Of a stretch of DNA of 64,000 bases, positions 49,901-59,400 are shown piece by piece. A model generated the notes under the pieces. It was not told where the DNA came from. It did no database searches and saw nothing but the letters and a program-made list of their open reading frames with translations. Both the position numbers and the translations under genes were made by a program. Source of the DNA: M3007 sp046160625 (GTDB taxonomy: Bacteria > Bacteroidota > Bacteroidia > Chitinophagales > Saprospiraceae). Positions within the stretch are counted from its first letter, which is position 1. The number at the start of each line of letters is the position of its first letter. Where the stretch lies: positions 57,208 through 121,207 of the forward strand of contig JBJXGZ010000135.1 of NCBI GenBank assembly GCA_046160625.1, written 5' to 3'.

Positions 49901-50963
49901 CGTGACAAACCCTTACTTCAAAAGGAGTCGGATAAACTTTGTCCGGCCCGGTGATGCTGCTCTGAGCAGGATTGTTCCAGTCCACATCCACTTCCCAAAT
50001 TTGCAGATGGTCCTGACCACCATCCCAGGCATCGTCATACACCCGGAAAATATATGCCGGGCTTCCGGCAGGCGGTGGAGGCCCTCCCTCCCAGTCAGCA
50101 CCGGTAGCGGGTTGATACTGAATGGCTTGGTAATTGGGCATCTCAAAACGGTATAGGTCAAAAGTCGGTTCGCCAGCCAGAATAGCATCTCGTTCCAGGG
50201 CATAACCTGAGCACTTATTACCATTGGAGATTTCGTTCACCGTGATAAAATAGGCGTTGTTCCAAACATACAATTTAGGGTAATCGCCAAAGCCAAGGGT
50301 CTGAAAACGATAAGCTTTCCAGCCACCGGTTGGGTCACTGGTGTTGGAAATAGCGATCAGGAGTTCGGTGGTAAAAAAACCCTGCAATTCCATGATAAGC
50401 CACCGTTCAGCATCGTGGTCGTATTGTACAATAGGGTCGCCAATGCTGCCAGTCCCAACTGTATTCCAAATCGTGTTGCTAAGTGCCGGACCATAAACGG
50501 ATTGCCCCGTGTGCTTGTCCCATACTTGCATCCAAGCCCCTCCACTGGCGTTTGTCATCTGCAGGTAATGGTTTTTTCCAATATCGCCAGTGGGGTCTGG
50601 TGGGGAAATACCGCCTGGATCTCGCAAGCCTTCAAAATTGAATCCGGGAATAATCTCTTGTCCGCTCTCACGGTTGTCCACGCTCTTTTTAGCGAGTGGA
50701 TCCCCGTCTCTTGGAAGTGGGTCGGGGTTGTTCATCTTGTTGGCAAAGAAGTAGTTGCGCTTTTGTGCAAGTTTGCGCGGTATATGGTCAGGCACCTTAG
50801 TCTGTGGCTTCAAGTCCCGTAATGAAGGGATATCTCCCAACAATTCGCCTTTCGAGACGATGGGTGGATAAGACTGTGGTGGGTCGTCTTGTCTGATGGT
50901 ATTTTGGCTAATTAGTGTGGTCGTTATGGACCAAAAAAGACATAAAGTAAGGATCTGTCTCAT
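46902..50963 (-). CDS. Giant secreted T9SS cargo with CARDB-like repeats
   Basis: The 1353-residue protein has a signal peptide (MRQILTLCLFWSITTTLISQ) and an N-terminal domain of about 450 residues that looks like a propeller or exo-alpha-sialidase-like fold (SPPDPTGDIGKNHYLQMTN, WLIMELQGFF, RWGDYSNMSVDPEDGRTFWF). CARDB-like Ig modules follow (about 565-1080; LGNGETVKVKIFNGG, LSAAEPIKIRFRNFGLSN, QPDNDT). Near 1110-1190 is a domain with CYVFHLFDSGGDGMEGGFVD, then an SprB-like repeat and a T9SS sorting domain (LKVSPNPTSGIANI ... PAGTYFLRVKG). The function is probably adhesion or binding of polymers outside the cell; enzyme residues were not identified. Confidence 0.86.
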   Translation of the reverse strand: MRQILTLCLFWSITTTLISQNTIRQDDPPQSYPPIVSKGELLGDIPSLRDLKPQTKVPDHIPRKLAQKRNYFFANKMNNPDPLPRDGDPLAKKSVDNRESGQEIIPGFNFEGLRDPGGISPPDPTGDIGKNHYLQMTNASGGAWMQVWDKHTGQSVYGPALSNTIWNTVGTGSIGDPIVQYDHDAERWLIMELQGFFTTELLIAISNTSDPTGGWKAYRFQTLGFGDYPKLYVWNNAYFITVNEISNGNKCSGYALERDAILAGEPTFDLYRFEMPNYQAIQYQPATGADWEGGPPPPAGSPAYIFRVYDDAWDGGQDHLQIWEVDVDWNNPAQSSITGPDKVYPTPFEVRVCHGSLALSFDCIEQPDVSAPRITALENIIMYRAPYRNFGTYESVVFNHVSDVSGQVGDGGDAAVRWYELRKQGGGDWQIYQEGTYAPDLATNRFMGTICTDEAGNIALGYTGVSQSLYPGLYLTGRRHTDPPGDMTVEEYTLVPGGASHFGDNRWGDYSNMSVDPEDGRTFWFTGEYQPVGASWGTRIGSFKIQLDTYDIKPISLLSPVPSALLGNGETVKVKIFNGGLVPVSGFSTSLYFEGNLLATENVAGTIQPGESVDHTFAATVDMPVVGIDYNFRIITNWLQDQFVRNDTLDAVVQKLTSNDVAAVGKYNLPGLVCGSETDFGIIIRNASGLPLTSAKVHWRINTQPFNIYNWTGNLAAGERDTIDLHATNILNGLNGLKIFTSLPNGVPDERTANDSLAPIKFNGNLDGTYLIAEAETVSGVLAWELRSQTNLLLASGEMSAGQKFTQICSDDNTCYRFILKSSTFSWNGHFRLYDIYGNVLVEAFGATKDEPQEFNICTPQRKQVDVGALDLASPVSGPNLSAAEPIKIRFRNFGLSNQSNIEVAYRLNGGAWKTEVYPVVVASGATIEHTFSTTEDLSTQGGIYNFELSTTIPGDEQPDNDTVSVTVRKRAIRELEITDVHTIQACTDSSFAFIGVTIRNNGLGDEQHFDVQIDANGVPQPTVEYFEFIAPDASVEINLFVQGVQFGQNNVAVDLTNVNGQGEDEQPDNDTGSVTFDLHPDGFGVQMFFATNGSPAENRWELRDDQGNLVRSGGPYPTAFGLFGEELCLEKDKCYVFHLFDSGGDGMEGGFVDLFSPNGGSFWTYAGGNFGSEITAPFCATTACADFFVDVALVNPSSAGASDGQIAAMPSGGQLPYQYNLNGGAFQSDSVFTNLPVGFYTLGALDATGCLVEKFIELGTVGINEPAQLRSLKVSPNPTSGIANIELPAIEGEQSKILEVFDLKGKLIQTARLVRWDNTLRGMVILDNQPAGTYFLRVKGLARPLTARLVKK

Positions 50964-51283
50964 GCAATAGGATAGGTTGATGTAATTTTCTGGACGAAGA
51001 AATCAGGTGGATATGAATTGGCTGGGTACCCAAAATTTGAGGCTGTAATGTATGAGGAAAAGTTGGAGGACACTCAATGGAATTTGGGAAAACGTCGGCT
51101 GTTAGCCATTGACTCCTGCCCTCAGTAAAAATGTTGTCCCCCTCCTACCCACCTTATGGTAGGGGCAATTAACTGAAACAATCGGTTTCGCGACATATTT
51201 TGATTTTCAGAGCTCAGTCATTGGAAGCTTCTTTACGTTTGTCGGTACGTCCGCAAATAACATTTCAACTAACTAATCATCCT
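50964..51283. other. Divergent intergenic region between two giant T9SS cargo genes
   Basis: These 320 bases hold the 5' ends of both surface genes. A -7-like TACGTTTG (51234-51241) faces the plus-strand gene. A small hairpin-like CCTACC..GGTAGG lies near 51148-51165. No open frame, RNA gene or repeat copy was recognised in the rest. Confidence 0.5.
51234..51241 (+). promoter_or_regulatory. Putative -7 box TACGTTTG
   Basis: TACGTTTG fits TAnnTTTG and ends 43 bases before the ATG at 51284; no TTG is found at the expected -33 distance. Confidence 0.4.
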
Positions 51284-54200
51284 ATGTTTTTACCATCCAC
51301 TCAAACCGTTGTTGTGCTTGCCTTCTTATTGCACAACGCCTTGGCCTTCGGCCAAAACCCAGATTGTCCCACACCCACCTTTCTCAAAACATCCGGCACA
51401 GAAACCCAGACTGAATACGGCAGTGCACTCACGAGAAGCGGAGATGGCAATTTGTATCTCGCTGGCCGCAACGCCACCAATACGTTTATTCAAAAGATAA
51501 ATTTGGCAGGCGATGTGATATGGATGCGCGAGTTCCGTATCAGTCCTTTTGAATTCATCACACCCGTCCAGATCTTTGAAGACACGGAAGGAATGATCGT
51601 TGGCTGTGGCACTCAGATCCAGTTTGCGGGATCATCCCGGGGCTTTGTCTTTCGATATAATCCTGTCGCAAACCAGTTTTTATGGGCACACCCCATTTCA
51701 AGTAACAACCCAACGGCAGCAGGTATTTTTGAAAAAACGCCCGGTGGAAGTTTTGTTTATTATCAAAATCCGTTGCTGTTAGATGGAGAAACGGAGATGG
51801 AAATACTTGATTTGGATCGGGTAACTGGCAACATTATCCCTGCTTTTGCCCGTCGCTATGAGCATATCTCATACGATATGATCGCAAAGGTGGTTTCTGT
51901 AGGTGGATCGCTTTTCGGCGTTGGTTCGTGTGAAAGCCGTGACAGTTTCGACAACTCGGCCCGGCGGCTTATGCTTGCACGTTTTGACCCGGTAAACGGA
52001 ATGCCGATCTGGGCACAATTGAGCCATGATAATTCGGCCGCATTGACTGATTTCGTTGCACGCGATCTGGTCGCAGACGGCGATGCACTTGTGGCCGCAT
52101 ATATTGTGGATGAAGATATCAACGATCCTGATCCAATCAGTTCACAACCAAATATAATACACCTTCAAAAAACCGATTTGGACGGCAACATCCTTTGGGT
52201 AAAAAGGTATGACTTAAGTGCCTCTATTTTGAGGGTTATTTCTGTGGCTGACGGATATGTGTTGTCTGGGCAACCCAGTTCCAACAACAAATACTTTGTT
52301 TTTAAAGTAAACAAGGACGGAGACTTTGTCTGGGGTAAAAACCTCACGTATGGCTCAATCTCCCCCCTTACCGCTATTGCGCTTGGCCCGGATCAATCCG
52401 TGGCGGTAGCAGATTCCCTGTATTTTACCGGCCTCGCGACTACCGGTTTTGGCGATGTACTTTTTTGGAAAATGCTTTCGGATGGCACGATGGCTGATTC
52501 CTGTGGATTTATCGAAAACCTTGTTGTTCAAGTAACTGCAATACAAAATCCGGTAAAAACGCCTATAATTCTGCAAGCACTTATCACTTCTGCCCTCGCG
52601 ACAAATGCTGTAGCAAATTGGAGTCCAAATATTTTGGAAGAAAAACTTGTTTGTCCGGATTGCACGGTGCCTGATCCGTGTCCGGAAGGACATGATTTTG
52701 TCGTTGACATTACCGACATTAATTGTTCTGCAGGTATTGTGAATATGAGTTTCAGCATTTGCGATCTGGCTGGAGGAATACTTCCTGACCTAAGCATTAC
52801 ATTTTACGATGCCGACCCTTATTCTGTAGCGGCGGACAAATTGGGGGAATACAATTACAACTCGTCCAATGATGATAGTTGTGCAACACTGCAACTGTCA
52901 AATTTGATAAACCAATTCGGAGTAAACGCAGTACAAAGCGGGTTTAAAATCTTTGGGGTTGTGAACGACTTTGGCACTACCAATACCCCATTCACGCAGG
53001 GCGATTTCCCCCTTTCGGATATCGAGGAATGCAATTATTACAATAATTTGGACAGTTTTTCCGTCCAGTTGCCGACTCCTCCGACGCTCAGCTTAGGGGC
53101 TGACCAGGTAATTTGTTCCAATGAAAATACCGTCCTGGATGCAGGTCCCGGGTTTTTTAGATACCAATGGTCTAATGGCGCTACCACGCAATCTACCACC
53201 GTCATGTTTGGAGGGCAGTATCGTATAACGGTTACGGACATATGCGGATTCCAGCAAAACGATACCATTAACCTTCAGGTCTTGCCCCTTCCATTGGTGC
53301 AGGAAACGGGCTCTTTTTGTCCCGGAAAGTCGGTAACCATTCGCGGGTTTACGTTCGATCAGGTTGGCACTTTCCAAGAAATCATCCCCGGTGAAAATGG
53401 CGATTGTGATACCTCTGCTACCTTTACAATTGACATCCTACCGTATGAAGAACGCATCGAATCAATCTTCTTTTGCCCCTTCGAAACGGTAACCATCAAT
53501 GGTGTGGTGTATGAAGATTCTGGGCTGGTACTCGACACGGTTCCTTCCTCAACCACTTGCGATACCATCGTTTTTTACTTCTTGAACCAACTCCCTCTGC
53601 CATTCAGATTCTATGATTTTGAGTTTTGCCCCGGCGACTCTGTCGTGTTCAATGGTAATGTGTACTACCAACCCATTGGTTTTACAGATACACTTTACAG
53701 CACCGGAATCGGCTGCGATACTATTGCTTATGTCGCAATTTCCTATGCGTCTTTACTTGAAGTGAATGAAACCATACAGTTCTGCCCGGGCACTTCAGTT
53801 GATCTGGGGGGGCAAAGCTATACCCAACCGGGAACAGTGATGCTCACCATCCCAGGTGTAGCGGGCAATTGTGATACCCTTGCGACCTACACATTAGCAT
53901 TCGCGCCTTTGCCCACCAGAGCCGAGACTTTGGAATTCTGCGAAGGTGAGAGCATTACCCTTGGGGGACAAACCTATACGCAGCCAACCGCAGTTACGCT
54001 CACGTTGGCAGGTGTGGGCAATACCTGCGACACATTGGTCACATACACCTTGCAATACCTCACGCCACCGCCATCGTCTTTGAATTTGATTTGCCCAAAT
54101 ACGTTGACCGTCGTTACAACGCCCGGAACTGGCCCTATTCCGGTGACTTACAACCTGCCGCTTGCGGCCAGCGATTGTGTTTGTCCCGGCAATGCGATCA

Positions 54201-55042
54201 CATTAGAAAGCGGCCCAAGCTCAGGAAGCCTTTTCGCAGTGGGTAATACACAGGTTTGTTATACTGCACAGGACAGTTGCGGCTCCGCTGCCAATTGTTG
54301 TTTTACCGTCACGGTGCGCGAAGAATTGCCTTGCGATACGAAAACAAATGGTTGTATCAAATATGAGCTGCTCAGCATCACTGCCGATGCGAAATTCCGC
54401 CGAACCTATACTATCCGTGTGACAAATAATTGCGCTAACAGGTTGATCTATACCGCTATACAATTGCCAAATGGCGTCATCGCCGCCAACCCGACCAACC
54501 TTTCTACCTACACTTCGCCAGAGGGACGGGAATACCTGGTGCGCAATCCGAATTTTTCACCATTCTACTCAATACGGTTCAAATCTACCACGGATAGTAT
54601 TGCCAATGGCCAATCGGATGTGTTCCAATACACACTCCCCGCACAGGCGATTCCAACCTTCATCAATATCACCACCCGCCTGGAAACGCAGAGCTTCTAC
54701 CCGGCACACCTCAACACGTTCAATTGCCCGATTGGCAATACACCAGGTGGCAATCGGAGTGAGGAAACGACTTTCCTTGATAATGTACAAACAGGAATCC
54801 TGCTCTTCCCCAACCCTACAAGCGGCGAACTTTTTGCCGACTTGTCGCGCTGGCAGGGCGAGGATTTGCACATCCAGATTTTAGACAGTCGTGGGGTTCG
54901 TACTCAAGCGTTCTCGATGAGTGCAAATAGCGAGGCCCAGCAAATTCCTCTGGCAAGCCAATTGCCTGCAGGGCTTTATTTCCTCGAAATTGTGACAGGG
55001 AATGGGGAAAGGGAAGTAGGGAGGTTTGTGCTGGAGCGTTGA
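51284..55042 (+). CDS. Giant secreted T9SS cargo with cysteine-rich repeats
   Basis: The ATG at 51284 is chosen because it begins a signal peptide (MFLPSTQTVVVLAFLLHNAL, ending AFGQ); the frame opens 28 codons earlier. The 1252-residue product has a propeller-like N-terminal region (about 30-430; LAGRNATNTFIQKINLAGDV, FVWGKNLTYGS). A CARDB/Ig-like segment comes next (about 470-610), then five repeats of about 60 residues of the form FCPGxSVxxxGxxYxQxG with closing CDT (about 660-960). An HYR-like module (AQDSCGSAANCCFTVTV), a DUF11-like segment and a T9SS sorting domain (LLFPNPTSGELFADL) end the protein. Expected to be cell-surface or released. Confidence 0.86.
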   Translation: MFLPSTQTVVVLAFLLHNALAFGQNPDCPTPTFLKTSGTETQTEYGSALTRSGDGNLYLAGRNATNTFIQKINLAGDVIWMREFRISPFEFITPVQIFEDTEGMIVGCGTQIQFAGSSRGFVFRYNPVANQFLWAHPISSNNPTAAGIFEKTPGGSFVYYQNPLLLDGETEMEILDLDRVTGNIIPAFARRYEHISYDMIAKVVSVGGSLFGVGSCESRDSFDNSARRLMLARFDPVNGMPIWAQLSHDNSAALTDFVARDLVADGDALVAAYIVDEDINDPDPISSQPNIIHLQKTDLDGNILWVKRYDLSASILRVISVADGYVLSGQPSSNNKYFVFKVNKDGDFVWGKNLTYGSISPLTAIALGPDQSVAVADSLYFTGLATTGFGDVLFWKMLSDGTMADSCGFIENLVVQVTAIQNPVKTPIILQALITSALATNAVANWSPNILEEKLVCPDCTVPDPCPEGHDFVVDITDINCSAGIVNMSFSICDLAGGILPDLSITFYDADPYSVAADKLGEYNYNSSNDDSCATLQLSNLINQFGVNAVQSGFKIFGVVNDFGTTNTPFTQGDFPLSDIEECNYYNNLDSFSVQLPTPPTLSLGADQVICSNENTVLDAGPGFFRYQWSNGATTQSTTVMFGGQYRITVTDICGFQQNDTINLQVLPLPLVQETGSFCPGKSVTIRGFTFDQVGTFQEIIPGENGDCDTSATFTIDILPYEERIESIFFCPFETVTINGVVYEDSGLVLDTVPSSTTCDTIVFYFLNQLPLPFRFYDFEFCPGDSVVFNGNVYYQPIGFTDTLYSTGIGCDTIAYVAISYASLLEVNETIQFCPGTSVDLGGQSYTQPGTVMLTIPGVAGNCDTLATYTLAFAPLPTRAETLEFCEGESITLGGQTYTQPTAVTLTLAGVGNTCDTLVTYTLQYLTPPPSSLNLICPNTLTVVTTPGTGPIPVTYNLPLAASDCVCPGNAITLESGPSSGSLFAVGNTQVCYTAQDSCGSAANCCFTVTVREELPCDTKTNGCIKYELLSITADAKFRRTYTIRVTNNCANRLIYTAIQLPNGVIAANPTNLSTYTSPEGREYLVRNPNFSPFYSIRFKSTTDSIANGQSDVFQYTLPAQAIPTFINITTRLETQSFYPAHLNTFNCPIGNTPGGNRSEETTFLDNVQTGILLFPNPTSGELFADLSRWQGEDLHIQILDSRGVRTQAFSMSANSEAQQIPLASQLPAGLYFLEIVTGNGEREVGRFVLER

Positions 55043-55050
55043 TTGAAGCT

Positions 55051-55083
55051 ACCCGCCCTACGGTTTGAAGTCGTAGGGCGGGT
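55051..55083. terminator. Hairpin after the 51284-55042 gene
   Basis: ACCCGCCCTACG at 55051-55062 pairs perfectly with CGTAGGGCGGGT at 55072-55083 over a nine-base loop. There is no strong T-run, so it is either a weak terminator or another palindromic repeat copy. Confidence 0.6.
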
Positions 55084-55238
55084 AATGCTATAAACTTAAT
55101 GCAATCAGGAACATAAACGGTCGAAAATGGCTGTAAAACCGTCAACTCGGCTGTGGTCTCGCACACAAAATTCTTTGGGTGTTTTGGCCTCGACTGCCAA
55201 TGTGAAAGGATTTGACGGTACTGCGTTGATGGAGCGCC

Positions 55239-55784
55239 CTACCCGCTCTGCATCATCCGCGCCAACAAAACCAGGCCCATACAAGGGAATCCAATCCAAA
55301 TGACCTCACTTGCCAGCACCTCAAGTCCCCAAGGACTGATAAAATCGCTCACCGACATGGGCGATACTTGAACTGGCCGCCAAGGAAAGAAAATCCGTTC
55401 TGTGCTGAAAGGCCACCAAAGTGCACAGCCACGACCTCCGTTGGTCAGCATGTCAAGCAGCGGGTGCGACGCCATGCTGATCACGAACCATGACGTAAGA
55501 GGCCACCACGTGGTCTGACGACTCCAAGTCGTCTGACCACTAATGGCACTAAACATTAACCCTATCAATCCCCCCGCAATCAGCGCAAACGCCAGGGAAT
55601 GCGTCCATCCCCTATGCCCCCATTCACTGCTGTAGGGTATACCGAAGCGAAATGACAGTACATCCAAATCCGGTGCAAAAGCGCAAAAACCCGCCACTAC
55701 CAAGGTTAGCGGCCGCACTTGTTTTGGGAAAAAAGCGTAGCCAATGGCGGTGGAAACTGCGATGTGGCCGAAAAGGGAAGCCAT
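55239..55784 (-). CDS. Membrane-bound metal-dependent hydrolase, YdjM/DUF457 family
   Basis: A 181-residue inner-membrane protein with four spans. The family metal-site motifs are present: H7 in MASLFGHIAVSTAIGY, APDLDVLSFRFG near residue 53, GHRGWTHSLAF near 72, and SHPLLDMLTNGG near 119. Proteins of this family are predicted metal-dependent hydrolases of unclear substrate. Between the third motif and the next span, residues SGQTTWSRQTTW are encoded by a 31-base palindromic repeat, which lengthens that loop without breaking the frame. Confidence 0.88.
   Translation of the reverse strand: MASLFGHIAVSTAIGYAFFPKQVRPLTLVVAGFCAFAPDLDVLSFRFGIPYSSEWGHRGWTHSLAFALIAGGLIGLMFSAISGQTTWSRQTTWWPLTSWFVISMASHPLLDMLTNGGRGCALWWPFSTERIFFPWRPVQVSPMSVSDFISPWGLEVLASEVIWIGFPCMGLVLLARMMQSG
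55510..55540. repeat. Palindromic repeat (GTGGTCAGACGACT type) in frame inside the YdjM-like gene
   Basis: On the minus strand GTGGTCAGACGACT, a three-base loop, and AGTCGTCAGACCAC form a near-perfect hairpin with one mismatch. The wording matches a palindromic repeat style common between genes in Bacteroidota; here it is translated. Confidence 0.8.
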
Positions 55785-55794
55785 GGTGGTGATT

Positions 55795-55895
55795 GGTGAT
55801 TGGTAATTGGTAATTGGGGATTGGGTGATTGGTTATTCGAACACACAGGCATTGTCACTCAAATAACCAAATCGCCAATTAACCAGATCACCAAT
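55795..55895. repeat. Low-complexity TTGGTGATTGG repeat block
   Basis: Degenerate units of GGTGATTGGTGATTGGTAAT run to about 55835 and reappear inverted near 55858-55895 (AAATAACCAAATCGCCAATT). The block fills the gap between two co-directional genes and resembles the one at 21331-21380. Confidence 0.65.
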
Positions 55896-55901
55896 AGCCA
55901 T

Positions 55902-56441
55902 TTATTTCATCTTAAAGGACCAGGTAATGCGAACCTTTGCCGCTTCGAGACCATCGGGTAATGTCCCAATAGACTGAGCCTCAAAGATTTGCGCTTCACC
56001 TGAATCAATCGCTTTTTGAATAATTGCACGAAACGCCGCGCCATCGGAACAAGTCAGGGTCAGGGTTTCGGAGACTTTTTTCAAAAAATCAGCCTCAATA
56101 CGGGTAACAAGCATAGAAATTGGAGGCCTTTCTTGCAAGTGCGCCAGGGCTAACATCCCGGTAGAAAGCTCGGCAGCAGCACATTGTGCCGCAAAATAAG
56201 TAGAACGGAATGGATTTTGCGAAAACCAACTGTAAGGGAGTTCTACGACACATTGCTCCAAATCGCAGGAACGGACGCGAATGCCCATGAACCATGCTGC
56301 AGGGAGTTTCCAGAGTAGGTAAAAGCGCATTTTCCAAGAGGTATTGGCGCGGTGGAGAAAGTGTAACTGGTTCAAGGTTAAGATATTGGGATATTGTGAT
56401 ATTGGGATATTGTGATGTTGGGAAATTGATTTCCAAGACAT
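55902..56441 (-). CDS. DUF4442-like hotdog-fold protein (possible thioesterase)
   Basis: The core from residue 38 (MRFYLLWKLPAAWFMGIRVR ... LPYSWFSQNPFRSTYFAAQ, then AAELSTGMLALAHL) matches the hotdog layout of DUF4442, relatives of acyl-CoA thioesterases. Activity is not proven for this family by any residue visible here. The longest frame starts with ATG at 56441, in a TAATG overlap with the tamB stop. However, codons 8-20 are a CAATATCCCAATATC low-complexity repeat, so the natural start may be TTG at 56375 or ATG at 56330. Confidence 0.7.
   Translation of the reverse strand: MSWKSISQHHNIPISQYPNILTLNQLHFLHRANTSWKMRFYLLWKLPAAWFMGIRVRSCDLEQCVVELPYSWFSQNPFRSTYFAAQCAAAELSTGMLALAHLQERPPISMLVTRIEADFLKKVSETLTLTCSDGAAFRAIIQKAIDSGEAQIFEAQSIGTLPDGLEAAKVRITWSFKMK
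56378..56432. repeat. Short tandem repeat GATATTGGGATATTGT
   Basis: GATATTGGGATATTGT is repeated about two and a half times at the junction of tamB and the DUF4442 gene. Similar ATATTTGGATATTATGATAT strings lie near 17070, between other genes. Confidence 0.7.
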
Positions 56442-59400
56442 TATCCACCTCTACGCTTAGAAAAAGCACGCCCAAAACTCTTCCACATGTCCTCAAAGGT
56501 GTCATAATCCTTCTGAAAACTGAGGCCAAGGCCAAAGCGTAGACTCCGCTGTCCAGACACATCTGGTTCGGTGCGTTGATAAACCTTTAGTCGCCATTGG
56601 CGGTTCTCAGTGAGCGCAATTTGTACAGTCACATCTTCTCCAAGGAAACCATCAGCAGTCGTTATACCTGTACCGCCAACACCAAATTGCGAGCCTACCT
56701 GCACCGTGACGCGGTCATCGATAAAACCACTACTTAGGCGCACATTTACTTCACGTCCCCCTAAAAGTGATGGGTCTGCCAGTACATCCTTTTGGTAATC
56801 GCTGTACACAATATCAAAATCAAGACTTGATACCGCTCCACCAAACCATTCTGAAGCGAGCCCACCCAGATAGTTGGAAAACTGGGTACTGATCATCTGT
56901 GTCAGGGTATTGAAGGCAGTCGCAACATAGTCGGAGCTTTGAATAAAGCCTGCACTGGAAGGTGGCAAAAACGAACCAATGACTACCAGTCCAAATACCT
57001 GCCGCGAAAGCTCGGCCTGGTCTTGTCGAATCAATCTCAACTTATTGTCTGTCAATGACTTGAGCTCGCTGGTAATATTAGGAAAACTGAGGCCAAAAGT
57101 GATGTTTGGCTTCAATAAATCGCCTGCCAGGTGCATGTTGACGATGACCCGCGTTGCTTTAGATGCTTCGGCGAGCAGTCGCGGGCGTACGTTTCGGAGC
57201 AATTCCAGCTCTTCTTTTACGAAGTTGTACACCGAAGTGTTTATCTCATACGTGGCATCAAGGTTAATTTGCGCGCCATAAGGATCGCCATACCAGTTTA
57301 TAGTGCCTCCTTTTGTCACTACGAAAGGCTTGTTCACAAAGTTGAGCAGCGTAAAAAGGTACTCTCCACGCACAATCTGGTAGCCCCCATACATCGTGAA
57401 TTCCCCTTCCCGGTTGATACCCAAGCGAATATTGCCATCGCCCCGGCCTTTGATGATGTCGCCCGTTTGCTCGTCAAATATGAGCTGAATTTCGGCCAAA
57501 TCTGTCACCGTCAAATCCATTTCGAAGTTTAGGCCTTTGAGGTCTGCGCTTACAAAACTTTTGTTTTTTCGGGACTCTGCTTTGGGCTTGTTTTTGTCAA
57601 AATTGATAAACTGGGCCTCTTTTGCATCTGCGGTGGAGGAAAGCGGAATGAAAAGCCGTGTCCCGGAACCTGTCTTTGCTTCTATGGCAATATTCGTGCG
57701 ACTAAATGTGCCGGTAAAATCAGCTATAAAACTGCCCTCTGCCCGGCCGTAATAAAGATCACTGTCAGCGGCAGAGGTGTTGAGCACCAGGAAGTTTTGG
57801 TCCCTCGACTGGACACGGCAATTCACCCGCCATTTGGCGAAATGATCATGTTCGAGGCCACCAGTCACCAGCGCAAAATGCTGTCGCGTTGCGTCGAAAA
57901 TGGTGTCGCCATCTGCAGAAATCTTGTTTTTTGTAAAATTTATAGGTTGGTTTTTAATGTGGAAGAGGGTTTTGAGGTAATCTATTTGAAATGCACCCTC
58001 CTTTACCAGGAGCGTCCCTTCTACGACGGGGTGGCCCAAGTCTCCTTTCGTCCTTAGGTTCGCATCAAAGAGGCCTTCCGTTTCAGATATTTCTGGCACG
58101 ATGGTTTCGATTACCTCGAAAGGGAAGTCATTTGCGGTCACTTCGGCAGAAAATTCTCCTGGACGGAGCACGATCTCGGTTCCTTCCACCTTCTGATCAT
58201 CAGCCTCCTCGTCGGCATCAATTAGGTAGGCGCCGGACACGCGCAGTCGTTGTTTTTGAGTTCCTTTTTCGAGCAAAAACACCTTTCCTGTCAGCGGCTT
58301 GGACAGATCGGGAAGTTCAAAATTGCACAATACCTCGCCGTATGGTTTCTCGTTGATATACAGCATTTCGGAGAGCAAGTCCACGCGAATGTTCCGCATT
58401 AGAAAGACATCTTCGATCCTGATTTCAAAGTCATAAGCTTTTCCACTCAACCTGATTTGTTCGGAATCCAGGAATCGGTTGACCTCGCTCAAATCGAAAT
58501 TGGTCAAACCGAATTTTAGTCCGCGCCCATTGTTGAGGCTTTCAAGTGTTATACGTTTGATGCCGTTAAACAACTCCAAGTCTTTGGTCTCAAAGTAGTT
58601 AGCCCCAAAACGAATGTAGTTTTCATCCTCGATTAACCATTCTTGACTGAAGAGTTTGATTTTGGAAGCATTTAGACTTAACTGCCACACCGAATCGGCA
58701 ATAGAGAGATCGCCGTTGAGGTATATGCTTTCAACTATGGTGTTGGGGGTCTCGTCATTTGCTTCCAATTTTAGGTGGAAAACATCGCCCACCAGCGGGC
58801 CTCCAAGTGTAATAGCCGGCAGTCGGTTCTTTTTGCCCGTCCGGTTTTCAGGCAACCGAAGATAAAGCCATGCTGAGTCGCTCTCGCTGGTCCATCGCAG
58901 GCTTGGATCCCGGAATTCAGTATTGCCAAAACGAATAAGCGGCGCTTCCACCACAAGATTTGAATAGCCTCGGCGTGCATCTACACTGGCAGATGCCCTC
59001 ACATCCCTCAATGTATCCAGTCCTGGAACGAATAATTTAGCCAGATTGCGGGAATTTCGGATTTGAAAACTGAGGTCGTAATGATCGGACAGGGGTAAGG
59101 AGTCGTTGGCTGGGAAACCAAGTTTTTCAACAAAAGCGGGGTGGTATTTTCCCAAAAGGCGCAGGAGATTTTTAGGGGCTTGGGCTATGCTGAATTCACC
59201 CGTCACCTGCCCTGTCGCAACATCCGAATCGAAGCCAAAATAGCGGGTTCCATCAGGTCGAAAATAGGAGTTAAAGCGCAGATAATCAAGATTGTAATAC
59301 TCTTCGAGGTTCTCCAGGATTTTGAAGTTTTGCAAATTCGCTGAGCCAACAATCTCGTCCACATTCCGGCCGCGAAGTTCCAGTTGTTTGATGTCACCAA

